Shown in pieces: positions 1 to 8,676 of a stretch of DNA of 64,000 nt. The first letter of the stretch is position 1, and every line of letters starts with the position of its first letter. The notes beneath the pieces were generated by a model, which saw only the letters and a program-made list of their open reading frames with translations, was not told the origin of the DNA and searched no databases. Source of the stretch: JBBQWT01 sp038210375 (GTDB taxonomy: Bacteria > Acidobacteriota > Terriglobia > Terriglobales > Acidobacteriaceae); NCBI GenBank assembly GCA_038210375.1, contig JBBQWT010000010.1:40797-104796 (forward strand). The letters run 5' to 3'. The position numbers and the translations under genes are program-made.

Positions 1-1687
1 GTTTCTGTAGCTCCGCAAGTATTTCCAAAGCCTTGCGCTGATTTAACGAGACCGCATAAACATGTCCCAGCATGGCCATGACCACCGGCGAAGGGGCCGC
101 TTTCTGCAATTCGGCGATGGCGCCGGGATAATTCCCGTGGCGCTCTTCAATCAGTCCAAGGGCCCAGTGCGCTGGGGGGAAATCCGGATCCATAGCCATC
201 GCTCTTGCGACTTCAATTTTCGCCTTCTCATAGTCATCGGAATAAAATCCCAGCATCCATGCCAGGCTTGCCGGCGCCCCCGGCCAAAGCGGATCAACCT
301 CCTGCACGATATGGTTCTGGGCAATGGCTTCATCCATTCTTCCCAGGGACATCAGCAATTGGGAGTAGCCATGATGAGCGGACGATGAATTGACATTGAG
401 CTCGATGGCCTTCTTGAATTCCCGTTCCCCGCCCGTGGTGTCCCACAGAGTATTTGACAGAAAGTATCCAGCTCCCATGTGAGCTTCCGCCAGGCTAGGA
501 TCGATCTCCAACGCCTTGTTGCCCGCCGCCGCTTGTTTGGTCCGCACGTCGGCGGGAACCATTCCCCCGTAAAACCTCAATAGCCCATAGGACGACGATA
601 GTCCCACATAAGCCGGAGCATAATCGGGGTCTTTGAGAATGGCTTCCTGAAAGAGCTCTGACCCGCGCTGCAAGCTTTCCATCGATCGCTTGTTCAGCTC
701 GTACTGGCCTTTCAAATAAAGCTGGTAGGCGTCTTTGTTCTCGGTGGATCGCGCCGGGGATTGGCCCTCGCGCCGGGAATCGATTTTGGCGGCGACCTGC
801 CTCGAAATTTCCTGCTCAATGGTCAGGGCATCGGAAAGCTTGCGGGTGAACCTTTGGCCCCACAGGTGGCGGTTGTCGCGGGCATCGAGCAGTTCCACGC
901 TGAAGATCAGGTCATCATCGTGCCGGTTCATGGAGCCGGTCAGCAACGTGCGCACGCCCAGTTCCTTTGCGATTTTTTCCGACTCCATATCTTTCCCTTT
1001 GTAGTGGAAAACTGAATTGCGGGCGATGACCTTGAGGTTTGGCAGCTTGGCCAGGTCGTTCATCAGGCCCTCCGATAATCCGTCACTAAGGTAGTCGAGG
1101 GCGGGGTCGCCAGTGGTATTGGCGAAGGGTAAAACCGCCAGGGAATCGATTGCCGGGGCGGGCCAGAAATACCAGGCCGCAGCGGCCAGCAGAACCAGGC
1201 CGGCCAGGACGAGCGCGATAGTGCGAAACCGGGCGCGGTCCCGCGGCAGGGCGATGGCCGGGACGCCAGGCGCGGCGCTGTCCGGCAGAACCGATGAGGG
1301 TATGGCGCTCAATCCGGCATCCGCGATGAGGGACGAGTTCGGCGGGTGCAAGTTCTCGATTGGGGCAACGAACCGGTATCCCCGGCGGGGGACGGTTTCG
1401 ATGAACCGCGAGTTGTCCGCGGCGTCGCCCAGCACCTCCCGCAAACGGTTGATCGCCGTGTTCAGGCTGTGGTCGAAATCCACAAAGGTGTCGGCCGGCC
1501 ATAGCTGCTGGCGGATCTGGTCGCGGGTAACGATCTGGCCGGCGTTTTCGAGCAACAGCGCGAGAATGGCAAACGGCTGGTCCTGCAACTTGATTCGAAC
1601 CCCGCTTTTGCGCAATTCGCGATTGTGCAGGTCGGCTTCAAACACACCAAACCTGGTCCCGCGCGGCGAGGTGGAAGGCAAATCCAT
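1..1687 (-). CDS. Winged-helix regulator with TolB-like and TPR domains (3' end outside window)
   Basis: This minus-strand frame opens with ATG at 1687 and runs off the left edge, so about 562 N-terminal residues are visible. Residues 5-110 are an OmpR/ToxR-type DNA-binding winged helix (RYRF-like end GYRFVAPIE). One transmembrane helix follows at about 155-175. Next is a TolB-N-like domain (SLAVLPFANTTGD, DGLSEGLMNDLAKLP) and then TPR-like helices. This architecture is common in acidobacteria and is usually annotated as a membrane-anchored transcriptional regulator. The ligand and target genes are unknown. A GGAG lies just upstream of the start. The adjacent small secreted protein gene is divergent and could be a target, but nothing in the sequence proves it. 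Confidence 0.8.
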   Translation of the reverse strand, partial: MDLPSTSPRGTRFGVFEADLHNRELRKSGVRIKLQDQPFAILALLLENAGQIVTRDQIRQQLWPADTFVDFDHSLNTAINRLREVLGDAADNSRFIETVPRRGYRFVAPIENLHPPNSSLIADAGLSAIPSSVLPDSAAPGVPAIALPRDRARFRTIALVLAGLVLLAAAAWYFWPAPAIDSLAVLPFANTTGDPALDYLSDGLSEGLMNDLAKLPNLKVIARNSVFHYKGKDMESEKIAKELGVRTLLTGSMNRHDDDLIFSVELLDARDNRHLWGQRFTRKLSDALTIEQEISRQVAAKIDSRREGQSPARSTENKDAYQLYLKGQYELNKRSMESLQRGSELFQEAILKDPDYAPAYVGLSSSYGLLRFYGGMVPADVRTKQAAAGNKALEIDPSLAEAHMGAGYFLSNTLWDTTGGEREFKKAIELNVNSSSAHHGYSQLLMSLGRMDEAIAQNHIVQEVDPLWPGAPASLAWMLGFYSDDYEKAKIEVARAMAMDPDFPPAHWALGLIEERHGNYPGAIAELQKAAPSPVVMAMLGHVYAVSLNQRKALEILAELQK

Positions 1688-1883
1688 CACATTCTCCGGA
1701 TAGGCGGAGTTTATCACCCGCCGACGCCATAAAACAGCCTCCGCTGCCCCGTAACCTGCTGCGCCAACAGTTTTACTTTCAACAGTTTACCGGGTGAGAA
1801 GTGGGTAAGGAAGGCGTGAGGACCAGAGCATTGAGGTCACATGCCTTTTACGCCAAAGTGACCGCAGCCCTAAGGAGGCCACC

Positions 1884-2309
1884 ATGAAAAAACCAATGTT
1901 TTTCGCAGCCCTGGCATTAGCCCTGATCGTGACCTGTGGACAAACCGCCAACGCCCAATCCGTACGCATCCTGATGCGGGGAAATATCCCCTTTAGCTTT
2001 GAAGTGGGAGGAAAGACGCTGCCCGCCGGGAACTATGTAGTGTCGCAGGTAGGCGCCGACCTGTTCACTATCCGCAGTCTGTCGGGTAATGCCGCAGTCC
2101 AGATGATGGCGGTCTCATACCCCCAGGCCAAAACTTTGCCCCAGGCGGCAAACCTGATCTTCCACCGCTACGGCAACCGCTCGCTGCTGGCCGAGGTATG
2201 GAAGCCCGCCGAAAAGGAAGGCATCCAGTTCATGAACGCTAAGACTGAAGCAAGGGCCAAAAAAGTGCACGCCGAACGGCAGATCGTGGCATTAGCACTG
2301 CCGCGATAG
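1884..2309 (+). CDS. Small secreted protein of unknown function
   Basis: The protein has 141 residues. A clear Sec signal peptide covers about residues 1-24 (hydrophobic core FFAALALALIVTC, cleavage near ANA-QS). The mature part of about 117 residues is predicted to be beta-rich (IPFSFEVGGKTLPAGNYVV) and ends in a basic tail. The start is supported by AAGGAGG at 1872-1878. Proteins of this type, with a motif like PF.F.VGGK.LPAGNY, recur in acidobacterial genomes with no assigned function. It is monocistronic between the divergent regulator and a GC-rich hairpin. It probably acts in the periplasm or outside the cell. Confidence 0.75.
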   Translation: MKKPMFFAALALALIVTCGQTANAQSVRILMRGNIPFSFEVGGKTLPAGNYVVSQVGADLFTIRSLSGNAAVQMMAVSYPQAKTLPQAANLIFHRYGNRSLLAEVWKPAEKEGIQFMNAKTEARAKKVHAERQIVALALPR

Positions 2310-2329
2310 TTTTCAGGGCCAAATCTGCA

Positions 2330-2358
2330 AGGGCCCCGGCGCGGTCCGGGGCTCTTAA
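2330..2358 (+). terminator. Probable intrinsic terminator after the small secreted protein gene
   Basis: A 10-bp stem (AGGGCCCCGG pairing with CCGGGGCTCT, one G-T wobble) with a 6-nt loop begins 21 bases after the stop codon. The trailing T-tract is short (TTAATAT), so termination may be partial. Confidence 0.5.
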
Positions 2359-2480
2359 TATGTTGCCGCGACGTAGCGCTACTCCGCTCACTCGGTAAGT
2401 TTGTTTACAGTCAAATGATCGCAAAGAAAGTGTTCGCTACCTGGAGAGGTAACAGGCTCGTCTTGAACTTGCTGATTTTC

Positions 2481-2560
<80 letters not shown>

Positions 2561-2595
2561 TGGGTGTGATTGCAACTAGATAGCAATTTTACCAT

Positions 2596-3276
2596 CTACG
2601 GTTTCTGGGTCTGGCCTAAGCCATGCGTCCACGGTGGGGTTCTTGCGAAATACAGCGCGGCACGAAAGATCAGAAACAAGCCGATGGCCTGCACCAGATG
2701 GAAAGTTGAATTGTGGTTCAGGTGCAATAGCTCCAGCGACCAACTGGTGCGCTGGATCACTGCGGCCAGCACTGTGACCCCCAGGCCCACCAGCCCGGCC
2801 AGTATCAGCCGCCCTGGGCGGCGCCGGTAGGTTTGAGCGAAGGCATAGATCATGAAAAGCACCGCCGGGCTGTAGTTGGCGATTGCCACCCAAAACTCGC
2901 GCCGCGCCGCCGCGACATAGATGAAGTAAATCAGGAATTCAAACGCGGCCAGGCGAACCAGGCGGCTTTTCAGCCTCTCGACAATCGGCTCGACAAACAG
3001 CAGGCAGACGCCGATCGCCCATCCCGCGCAGGCGACCAGGCCCAAAGCGGCCATGACTGCGACCCAATAGAGGTTGCCGGCATTCGAGACCGAGGTGGAA
3101 AAAAATCCGTGATAGATGCCGCCGGCCAGAGAAGCCACCGCAGTCCCGGCAAAGAAGATGGCGAAGTAGCGGCGCATCTCCGGCCACGCGGCTTTGGCGG
3201 TCAGCAATATCGCGGTGAAGACCAGGCACTCGATTGCCAGCAGGTAGTCGGTGGCGCTGACCAGTATCTCATCCAC
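2596..3276 (-). CDS. Multi-pass membrane protein of unknown function
   Basis: The protein has 226 residues and about six or seven hydrophobic segments (for example YLLAIECLVFTAILLTA, YFAIFFAGTAVASLAGGIYH, VAVMAALGLVACAGWAIGV). GTG at 3276 is chosen as the start. It lies 2 bases after the stop of the upstream methyltransferase gene with AGGA 8 bases before it, so the two are translationally coupled. A longer frame would overlap that gene by 76 bases. I recognise no catalytic motif. It probably sits in the inner membrane. Confidence 0.7.
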   Translation of the reverse strand: MDEILVSATDYLLAIECLVFTAILLTAKAAWPEMRRYFAIFFAGTAVASLAGGIYHGFFSTSVSNAGNLYWVAVMAALGLVACAGWAIGVCLLFVEPIVERLKSRLVRLAAFEFLIYFIYVAAARREFWVAIANYSPAVLFMIYAFAQTYRRRPGRLILAGLVGLGVTVLAAVIQRTSWSLELLHLNHNSTFHLVQAIGLFLIFRAALYFARTPPWTHGLGQTQKP

Positions 3277-3278
3277 GG

Positions 3279-4178
3279 TTAGTTTCCTTGTCTTGCTGCC
3301 TGCGATTCCGGCGGCTGCGTGGAAATGCAAAAATCCCCGCCGTGCAGCCAGCACGTCTCATTTTCAGCGTGAACATCGCGGCGCAGCGAGCGCACCGCTT
3401 CAGAGTTCGACCGCGCCAGCGCCTTTTGCAGGCGGCGGTTATGTTCTTCATCGCGCGAACCCGAGCAGGGGAAAATATAAACCAGGGAGATGAACCGTGC
3501 GCCATAACCCGCTCCCTGCCGCCACACTTTCAACATGCCACCACCTTCGGATTCGCCTTTTCTGGTCGCAGTGAGCGGCAGCAGCAGCCGGCCGGTGGCG
3601 CTGAGGCGGTCAAGCCATTTGGATTGCGGATGGGTGACGCCGGCATTCACGAAAATCGCGTCGCAGTCACCGGGATCGAAAGCAGAGCCATCTCCCGAGT
3701 GGACTTCCACGCCCCGATACCCGGCCAAGTTGTCGCGTGCCCGTGCCGCCAGATCAGGATCAATCTCAATGGCTACAACTTTCCCGGGCGTTCCGCCGGC
3801 CGGGGCAGGCAATACCACTTCCGCGATGATGGCAGTGTAATAACCAACGCCGCAACCGACGTGATACGCGCGATCGCCGGGCTGCAAATCCAACGCGTCC
3901 AGCCACAAGGCCAGCGAGCTAGGCAACCCGTTATTCAAACCGCGGGCGGCGTCGATGGCCACCAGCACATCCCGGTAAAGCTGGGCGACATCGGCTCCGG
4001 TCGTCTGGTAGCGATGATCGGCGCCGTTTCCCGGTTTCACCACCTGCCAGGGACCGGAACCCAGAAAATGTTCGCGTGGAACGCGGGCAAAGGCTTCGAC
4101 CAGCGCCGCGGATCTGACCCCGGCGGCGGCCCTGATCTCCTCGGCAAAACGCCGGCGCATGTCGTCCTCACTATTCAT
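3279..4178 (-). CDS. Protein-L-isoaspartate O-methyltransferase-like SAM methyltransferase
   Basis: The protein has 299 residues. PCMT-family features are visible: an N-terminal helical region with RVPREHFLG, the SAM-binding motif I VGCGVGYYTA, the acidic motif VVAIEIDPDLAARAR, and SGDGSAFDPGDCDAIFVNAG. Family members repair isoaspartyl residues by methyl transfer from SAM. This one is longer than classical Pcm (about 210 residues), and its C-terminal region of about 100 residues is not typical, so the substrate may differ. It is the first gene of a pair with the membrane protein downstream. I left the symbol blank because the true Pcm role is unproven. Confidence 0.75.
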   Translation of the reverse strand: MNSEDDMRRRFAEEIRAAAGVRSAALVEAFARVPREHFLGSGPWQVVKPGNGADHRYQTTGADVAQLYRDVLVAIDAARGLNNGLPSSLALWLDALDLQPGDRAYHVGCGVGYYTAIIAEVVLPAPAGGTPGKVVAIEIDPDLAARARDNLAGYRGVEVHSGDGSAFDPGDCDAIFVNAGVTHPQSKWLDRLSATGRLLLPLTATRKGESEGGGMLKVWRQGAGYGARFISLVYIFPCSGSRDEEHNRRLQKALARSNSEAVRSLRRDVHAENETCWLHGGDFCISTQPPESQAARQGN

Positions 4179-4401
4179 GCAGAGCCCAGGTCACTCCTAA
4201 CAGGTGGCTGTCGTTTGCGAAATCCATTCTGGCACATCGGAACCCGCACTCGGGCTTCGTGATCGGACGGAAGCCGCTTGAACTACTAATCGTTGCGGCT
4301 GAATTTCTTTATCCCGCGCGGGATGCGATTGCCACTGTCTGCCGCGCAGATTAGAATCGCAGTTCCGCGGCATCACGCTATTCTGCGCCGCTTATAAGCC
4401 A

Positions 4402-4977
4402 TTGAAGCGAATAAAAGCCATCTATCCGGGATCGTTCGATCCGCTCACCAACGGTCATCTGGATTTGATCGAGCGCGGAAGCAAAATCTTCGATGAGCTC
4501 ATCGTCGCTATCCTGGTGAATCCCGATAAAGATCCGCTGTTCACGGTCAACGAACGCCGCGCAATGCTGACGGAAATGGTGAAGGCGTCACGCTGGCAGA
4601 ATGTTCGCATCGATACATTTCAAGGGCTGCTGGTGGATTACGCCGCCGCCCAAAACGCGGAGGCGGTGCTGCGCGGCATCCGCGCCATCAGCGATTACGA
4701 GTATGAGCTGCAGATGGCGCTGATGAACCGCAAGCTGAATCCCCGCATCGAGACCGTGTTCATGATGCCATCGGGGAAGTATTCTTATCTCAGCTCGCGG
4801 CTGGTAAAAGAGATCTATCAACTGGGAGGCTCGGTGCGCGGCCTGGTCCCCGACCTGGTGGTGGAACGATTGAGCAAGAAGGTAAACGGCAAGCGCGCGG
4901 CGGGAAAAGGCTCCAAGCCCAGAAGCGGAACCCCGGCAGCGGCGCGCACAGCAGCCAGTCCGCGACGCCGCCGGTAA
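4402..4977 (+). CDS. coaD: Phosphopantetheine adenylyltransferase
   Basis: CoaD transfers AMP from ATP to 4'-phosphopantetheine, making dephospho-CoA, the penultimate step of CoA synthesis in the cytosol. The nucleotidyltransferase signature YPGSFDPLTNGHLDLI is near the N-terminus, with the RGIRAISDYEYELQMALMN block and the SYLSSRLVKEI segment further on. The start is TTG (4402). Family members have about 160 residues. This one has 191 because of a basic, Ala/Arg/Lys-rich tail of about 30 residues (GKRAAGKG to SPRRRR), which is probably disordered. It lies 36 bases before the aminotransferase gene. Confidence 0.95.
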   Translation: MKRIKAIYPGSFDPLTNGHLDLIERGSKIFDELIVAILVNPDKDPLFTVNERRAMLTEMVKASRWQNVRIDTFQGLLVDYAAAQNAEAVLRGIRAISDYEYELQMALMNRKLNPRIETVFMMPSGKYSYLSSRLVKEIYQLGGSVRGLVPDLVVERLSKKVNGKRAAGKGSKPRSGTPAAARTAASPRRRR

Positions 4978-5013
4978 CGGTCTACGTCAGATACATGCAA
5001 TGAGGACAAAGCT

Positions 5014-6216
5014 ATGAGTTCGGCAACCCCCGCGGCAACCGCAATGGCCTTTTCCAAGCGCCTCCATCGCATCGAGATCTCAGCCACTCTGGCAGTGGTC
5101 AACGAAGCCGCGAAACTGCGCGCGGGCGGCGCCGATATCGTGGATTTTGGCGCGGGCGAGCCCCACTTTTCCACTCCAGACCACATTAAAGAAGCGGCCA
5201 TCGAGGCCATTCGCAATAACTTCACCAAGTACACCCCGGTGGCCGGCATTCCCGAATTGCGGGCGGCGATCGCTTCGCGCCATGCGCAGGATTTCGGCTC
5301 CGCTTACAAGCCCGAAGAAGTGGTGGCATCGACCGGTGGCAAGTTCGCGCTGTTTAACGTTCTGCAGGTGCTGGTGGATGAGGGCGACGAAGTGGTGCTG
5401 CCCGTCCCCTACTGGACATCGTTCAAGGATATTGTCGCCTACGCCGGCGGCAAGCCGGTGTACGTCGAAACCCACGAGCGCGACGGCTTTCTGCTCAGCG
5501 CCAGGATGGTGGAGGCTGCGCTCACCCCGCGCACCAAAGTCATCATGGTGAATTCGCCGAACAATCCATCGGGCGCGGTGATGCCGCCACCGGAACTCGA
5601 GGCCATCGCCCGCCTGGCGCAAGACCGCGGCATCTTCGTGGTCTCCGACGAGTGCTATGCCTATCTGGATTACACCGGCAACCGCTTCTCCCTGGGCTCG
5701 GTGCAGGATGCCAAGAGCAACATCGTGATCATCGGCTCGCTATCGAAAACCTATGCCATGACCGGCTGGCGGCTGGGATACGCGCTGGGTCCGGTGGCGT
5801 TGACCGGGGCGCTGCAGAAACTGCAGAGCCAGTCCACGTCGAGCACCAGCGCGCCGGTGCAAAAGGCCGGGGTGGCGGCGCTGAACGGGCCGCAGGATTG
5901 CATCGAAACCATGCGCACCGAATACCGGCAGCTTCGCGACCAGGTGGTCAGCGGCTTGCGGGCGATTCCCGGCGTGGAGTGCAACATGCCGGAAGGCGCG
6001 TTCTACGCCTACCCCAACGTGAGCTCGTTTTTCGGGCGTGGGGAAATCCGCACTGCCGCCGACATTGCCGGCCGCCTGCTTCGCGAGGCCAGCGTGGCCA
6101 CTGTCCCCGGCGCGGCCTTCGGCACTCAAGATCACATCCGGCTGTCTTATGCCGTCCCCGCCAAAGATTTGCAGCGAGGGCTGGATCGCATGAAACAATT
6201 CTTTGCCGGGCTTTAA
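5014..6216 (+). CDS. Class I/II PLP-dependent aminotransferase (aspartate aminotransferase-like)
   Basis: The protein has 400 residues and belongs to the fold-type I PLP aminotransferases. Visible elements are FGAGEPHFSTPDHI near residue 45, PNNPSG at about 182, SDECYAYLDY at about 211, and the Schiff-base lysine Lys245 in GSLSKTYAMTGWRLGY. The C-terminal substrate carboxylate-binding arginine region is DHIRLSYA. This pattern matches the AAT subgroup I-gamma enzymes, which act on aspartate, glutamate or prephenate. Specificity cannot be read from sequence alone. It is probably cotranscribed with coaD upstream. Confidence 0.9.
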   Translation: MSSATPAATAMAFSKRLHRIEISATLAVVNEAAKLRAGGADIVDFGAGEPHFSTPDHIKEAAIEAIRNNFTKYTPVAGIPELRAAIASRHAQDFGSAYKPEEVVASTGGKFALFNVLQVLVDEGDEVVLPVPYWTSFKDIVAYAGGKPVYVETHERDGFLLSARMVEAALTPRTKVIMVNSPNNPSGAVMPPPELEAIARLAQDRGIFVVSDECYAYLDYTGNRFSLGSVQDAKSNIVIIGSLSKTYAMTGWRLGYALGPVALTGALQKLQSQSTSSTSAPVQKAGVAALNGPQDCIETMRTEYRQLRDQVVSGLRAIPGVECNMPEGAFYAYPNVSSFFGRGEIRTAADIAGRLLREASVATVPGAAFGTQDHIRLSYAVPAKDLQRGLDRMKQFFAGL

Positions 6217-6338
6217 ACTGGGCCCGCCGCACTAAAGTTGGATTAAAGCGTTTAAAAGAGAAACGTCTTAAACTACGAAGACTTGGATTTCCAGGCCGGG
6301 CCTGCACGTTGACAGGCTTCCCCGCAAGCATCGAATTC

Positions 6339-7355
6339 ATGCCAAATCTTTATCCTCTGCTGATGTTGTCAGACTTTCGCGAACGCGTGTGGGGTACGCG
6401 CGATCTGTCGCGCCTTTATCCTTACTATCCCACCGGCGACCATCCCATTGGGGAGGTATGGCTCACCGGAGATGAAAATCGCGTGGCCAACGGTCCCCTG
6501 GCGGGCCAGACCCTGGCGGATACTTGCGCCGCCCATTCGGCTGACTTGCTGGGCGAGACGTACGGAAATAATTCCGCGCTCTCTGAGCAGAGTCAGTCGC
6601 GGTTTCCCCTGTTGATGAAGTTTATATTCCCCGTGGACCGGCTGTCGGTGCAAGTTCATCCCGATGACGAGGCCGCGCAAAAAGTTGGATTGCCTTGCGG
6701 CAAAACCGAATGCTGGTACGTGGTTGATGCGGCGCCTGGCGCCCGTATTGCCCTGGGCTTGAAGCCTGGGACCATCCGTGCCCAGGTGGAATCAGCCATG
6801 GTCAGCGGTAGCTTCGAAGGCTTGTTGAACTGGACGGAAATCCACGCGGGCGAGATGTATTACATCGATGCCGGCACCGTACATTGCATTTCCGCGGGAT
6901 CGGTGCTGCTTGAAACCCAGCAGAATTCCGATACCACCTATCGCCTGTACGATTACGGCCGGGGGCGCGAGCTGCACGTCGAACGCGCGCTGGATTGCAT
7001 GAAAATCTCGACCCATGCCGGGCGGGTAATGCCGCACACGATTGAGAATAAAGTTACCCTGGTCTCCGCGCCCCGGTTCGTAGTGGAAAAATTCGATCTT
7101 AAGAATGTGCTGGAGTTATCCACCGGCGCGGGCAGCGGCCGATCGTCGGTGCAGGTCCTGGTGGCATTGGCGGGCTGCGGAGTGGTGGAAGCTGCCGACG
7201 CCCAGCCAGTATCGTTTGCCCAGGGACAAGCGGTTATCATTCCCGCGGCCATCGGCCGCTTCACGGTCAAGCCCCAGTGGACGCTGGAATTTGTTCGCGC
7301 CTCGCTGCCGTTACAGCCTGTGGCGGAGCCGGATACGCAGCCGGTGGCGTCGTAA
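6339..7355 (+). CDS. manA: Mannose-6-phosphate isomerase, class I type
   Basis: ManA interconverts fructose-6-phosphate and mannose-6-phosphate with a zinc ion in a cupin fold. The 338-residue product shows the metal ligands: Gln105 and His107 in SVQVHPDD, Glu124 in GKTECWYV and His182 in GTVHCI. LLMKFIFPVDRLS is also typical. ATG 6339 is chosen because it begins the conserved PLLML...ERVWGTRDL segment. An open frame continues far upstream but only overlaps the aminotransferase in another frame. It is the first step of a three-gene GDP-mannose block with the next two genes. Confidence 0.9.
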   Translation: MPNLYPLLMLSDFRERVWGTRDLSRLYPYYPTGDHPIGEVWLTGDENRVANGPLAGQTLADTCAAHSADLLGETYGNNSALSEQSQSRFPLLMKFIFPVDRLSVQVHPDDEAAQKVGLPCGKTECWYVVDAAPGARIALGLKPGTIRAQVESAMVSGSFEGLLNWTEIHAGEMYYIDAGTVHCISAGSVLLETQQNSDTTYRLYDYGRGRELHVERALDCMKISTHAGRVMPHTIENKVTLVSAPRFVVEKFDLKNVLELSTGAGSGRSSVQVLVALAGCGVVEAADAQPVSFAQGQAVIIPAAIGRFTVKPQWTLEFVRASLPLQPVAEPDTQPVAS

Positions 7356-7389
7356 GATTATTTAAACCTTGGAATAAGCGGAGCTGGAT

Positions 7390-8502
7390 TTGCCTCAGAG
7401 CACAAAGAAGATTCCGAATTTTTATGCGGTGGTGCTGGCCGGCGGCAGCGGCACTCGCTTCTGGCCGCGCAGCCGCCAGCGGCGCGCCAAGCAGGTGCTG
7501 GCTCTCGATGGCGCGCGCACCATGATCCAGCAGACCACCAGCCGCCTGCTCCCTCTGTCCGCAGCGCGCAATACCTGGATCATCACCAATGAACACCTGG
7601 CCAACCTCATCGCGACGCAGCTGCCGAGGGTCCCCAGTAACCAGGTCATTGCCGAGCCCGCGGCGCGCAACACCGCTCCCGCGCTGGGTCTGGCGGCGTC
7701 CATCCTGGCCAGGATTGATCCCACTGCGGTGATCGGCATGTTTCCATCCGACCAGGTGATCTCCGATGAGAAGAGCTTTCAGCGCGTGGTGACCAGGGCG
7801 GCCGTGATCGCGCGGGCGGGAGAAAACATCGTGGTCATGGGCGTGCGCCCGCGGCATCCTGAAACCGGCTACGGGTACATCGAAGCCGGCGAAGCGGCCA
7901 GGAACGGCGGCCTGCGCGTTCGGCGGTTCACCGAAAAACCCAGCCTGGCGCGCGCCCGGAAATTTGTGGCTGCGGGAAATTATTACTGGAACAGCGGCAT
8001 GTTCGTGTGCACCGCGCGCACGCTGGTGCAAGCCATGCGGGAGCATCTCCCCGAGACCGCCAAGCTGCTGGAAGAGATTGCGGCGGCCTACGGGTCGAAG
8101 AAATTTACTACCGTGTTCCAACGGCTCTATGCCAGGTGCCAGAACATCAGCATGGATTATGCGGTGATGGAACCGCGTTGCGCGCGCGGCGAAGAGCGGT
8201 CGAATGTGTTCTGTATTCCCGCCGATTTTGGCTGGAACGACCTGGGCTCGTGGGCGTCGGTGTATAACCACCACGTACAGCAGGAGGGCGGCAACGTGAT
8301 TGAATCCGCCGATTCGTTCGTGCTCGATGGGCGGGGAAACTATGTGTATTCACCGGAAAAGTTCGTGGCCATCGTAGGCGTCGAAAACGTGGTGGTCGTC
8401 GAAACCGAAGATGCGCTGCTGATCACCACCCGCGACCGCTCGCAGGATGTCGCCAGGATCGTTGGCCACCTGCGGGAAAAGAAACTGGGCCGGTTGCTGT
8501 AG
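7390..8502 (+). CDS. manC: Mannose-1-phosphate guanylyltransferase
   Basis: The enzyme joins mannose-1-phosphate and GTP to form GDP-mannose and pyrophosphate. The 370-residue protein has the nucleotidyltransferase signature VLAGGSGTRFWPRSR with the downstream lysine of AKQVL, then PAARNTAPALGLAA, FPSDQVI, the sugar-binding ETGYGYIEAG and FTEKP, and the FGWNDLGSW metal/phosphate region. It lacks the C-terminal isomerase domain of bifunctional AlgA/ManC types, which fits a separate manA just upstream. The start is TTG 7390, preceded by GGAG. It is placed between manA and the phosphohexomutase gene. Confidence 0.92.
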   Translation: MPQSTKKIPNFYAVVLAGGSGTRFWPRSRQRRAKQVLALDGARTMIQQTTSRLLPLSAARNTWIITNEHLANLIATQLPRVPSNQVIAEPAARNTAPALGLAASILARIDPTAVIGMFPSDQVISDEKSFQRVVTRAAVIARAGENIVVMGVRPRHPETGYGYIEAGEAARNGGLRVRRFTEKPSLARARKFVAAGNYYWNSGMFVCTARTLVQAMREHLPETAKLLEEIAAAYGSKKFTTVFQRLYARCQNISMDYAVMEPRCARGEERSNVFCIPADFGWNDLGSWASVYNHHVQQEGGNVIESADSFVLDGRGNYVYSPEKFVAIVGVENVVVVETEDALLITTRDRSQDVARIVGHLREKKLGRLL

Positions 8503-8676
8503 AGTGGCTTTTCCACCGGACGTTGCGAAAGACCGATATCTAGTTGCGGGCAAGCGGTAATTGCGGAAATCCATGTGCCCGCAAGCGTGATTTTGGGCAT
8601 CTATGTTTAAGCTTCGCATTGTGGGGCGCCGGGCCGCAGCCCGCGCGTAAATCCAGCAGCAGAATGGACCGTAGAT

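Noticed and set aside
5652..6338. An open frame continues 229 codons upstream of the manA start.
   Set aside because: It overlaps the aminotransferase gene in another frame, has no family similarity, and the conserved isomerase sequence begins at ATG 6339.
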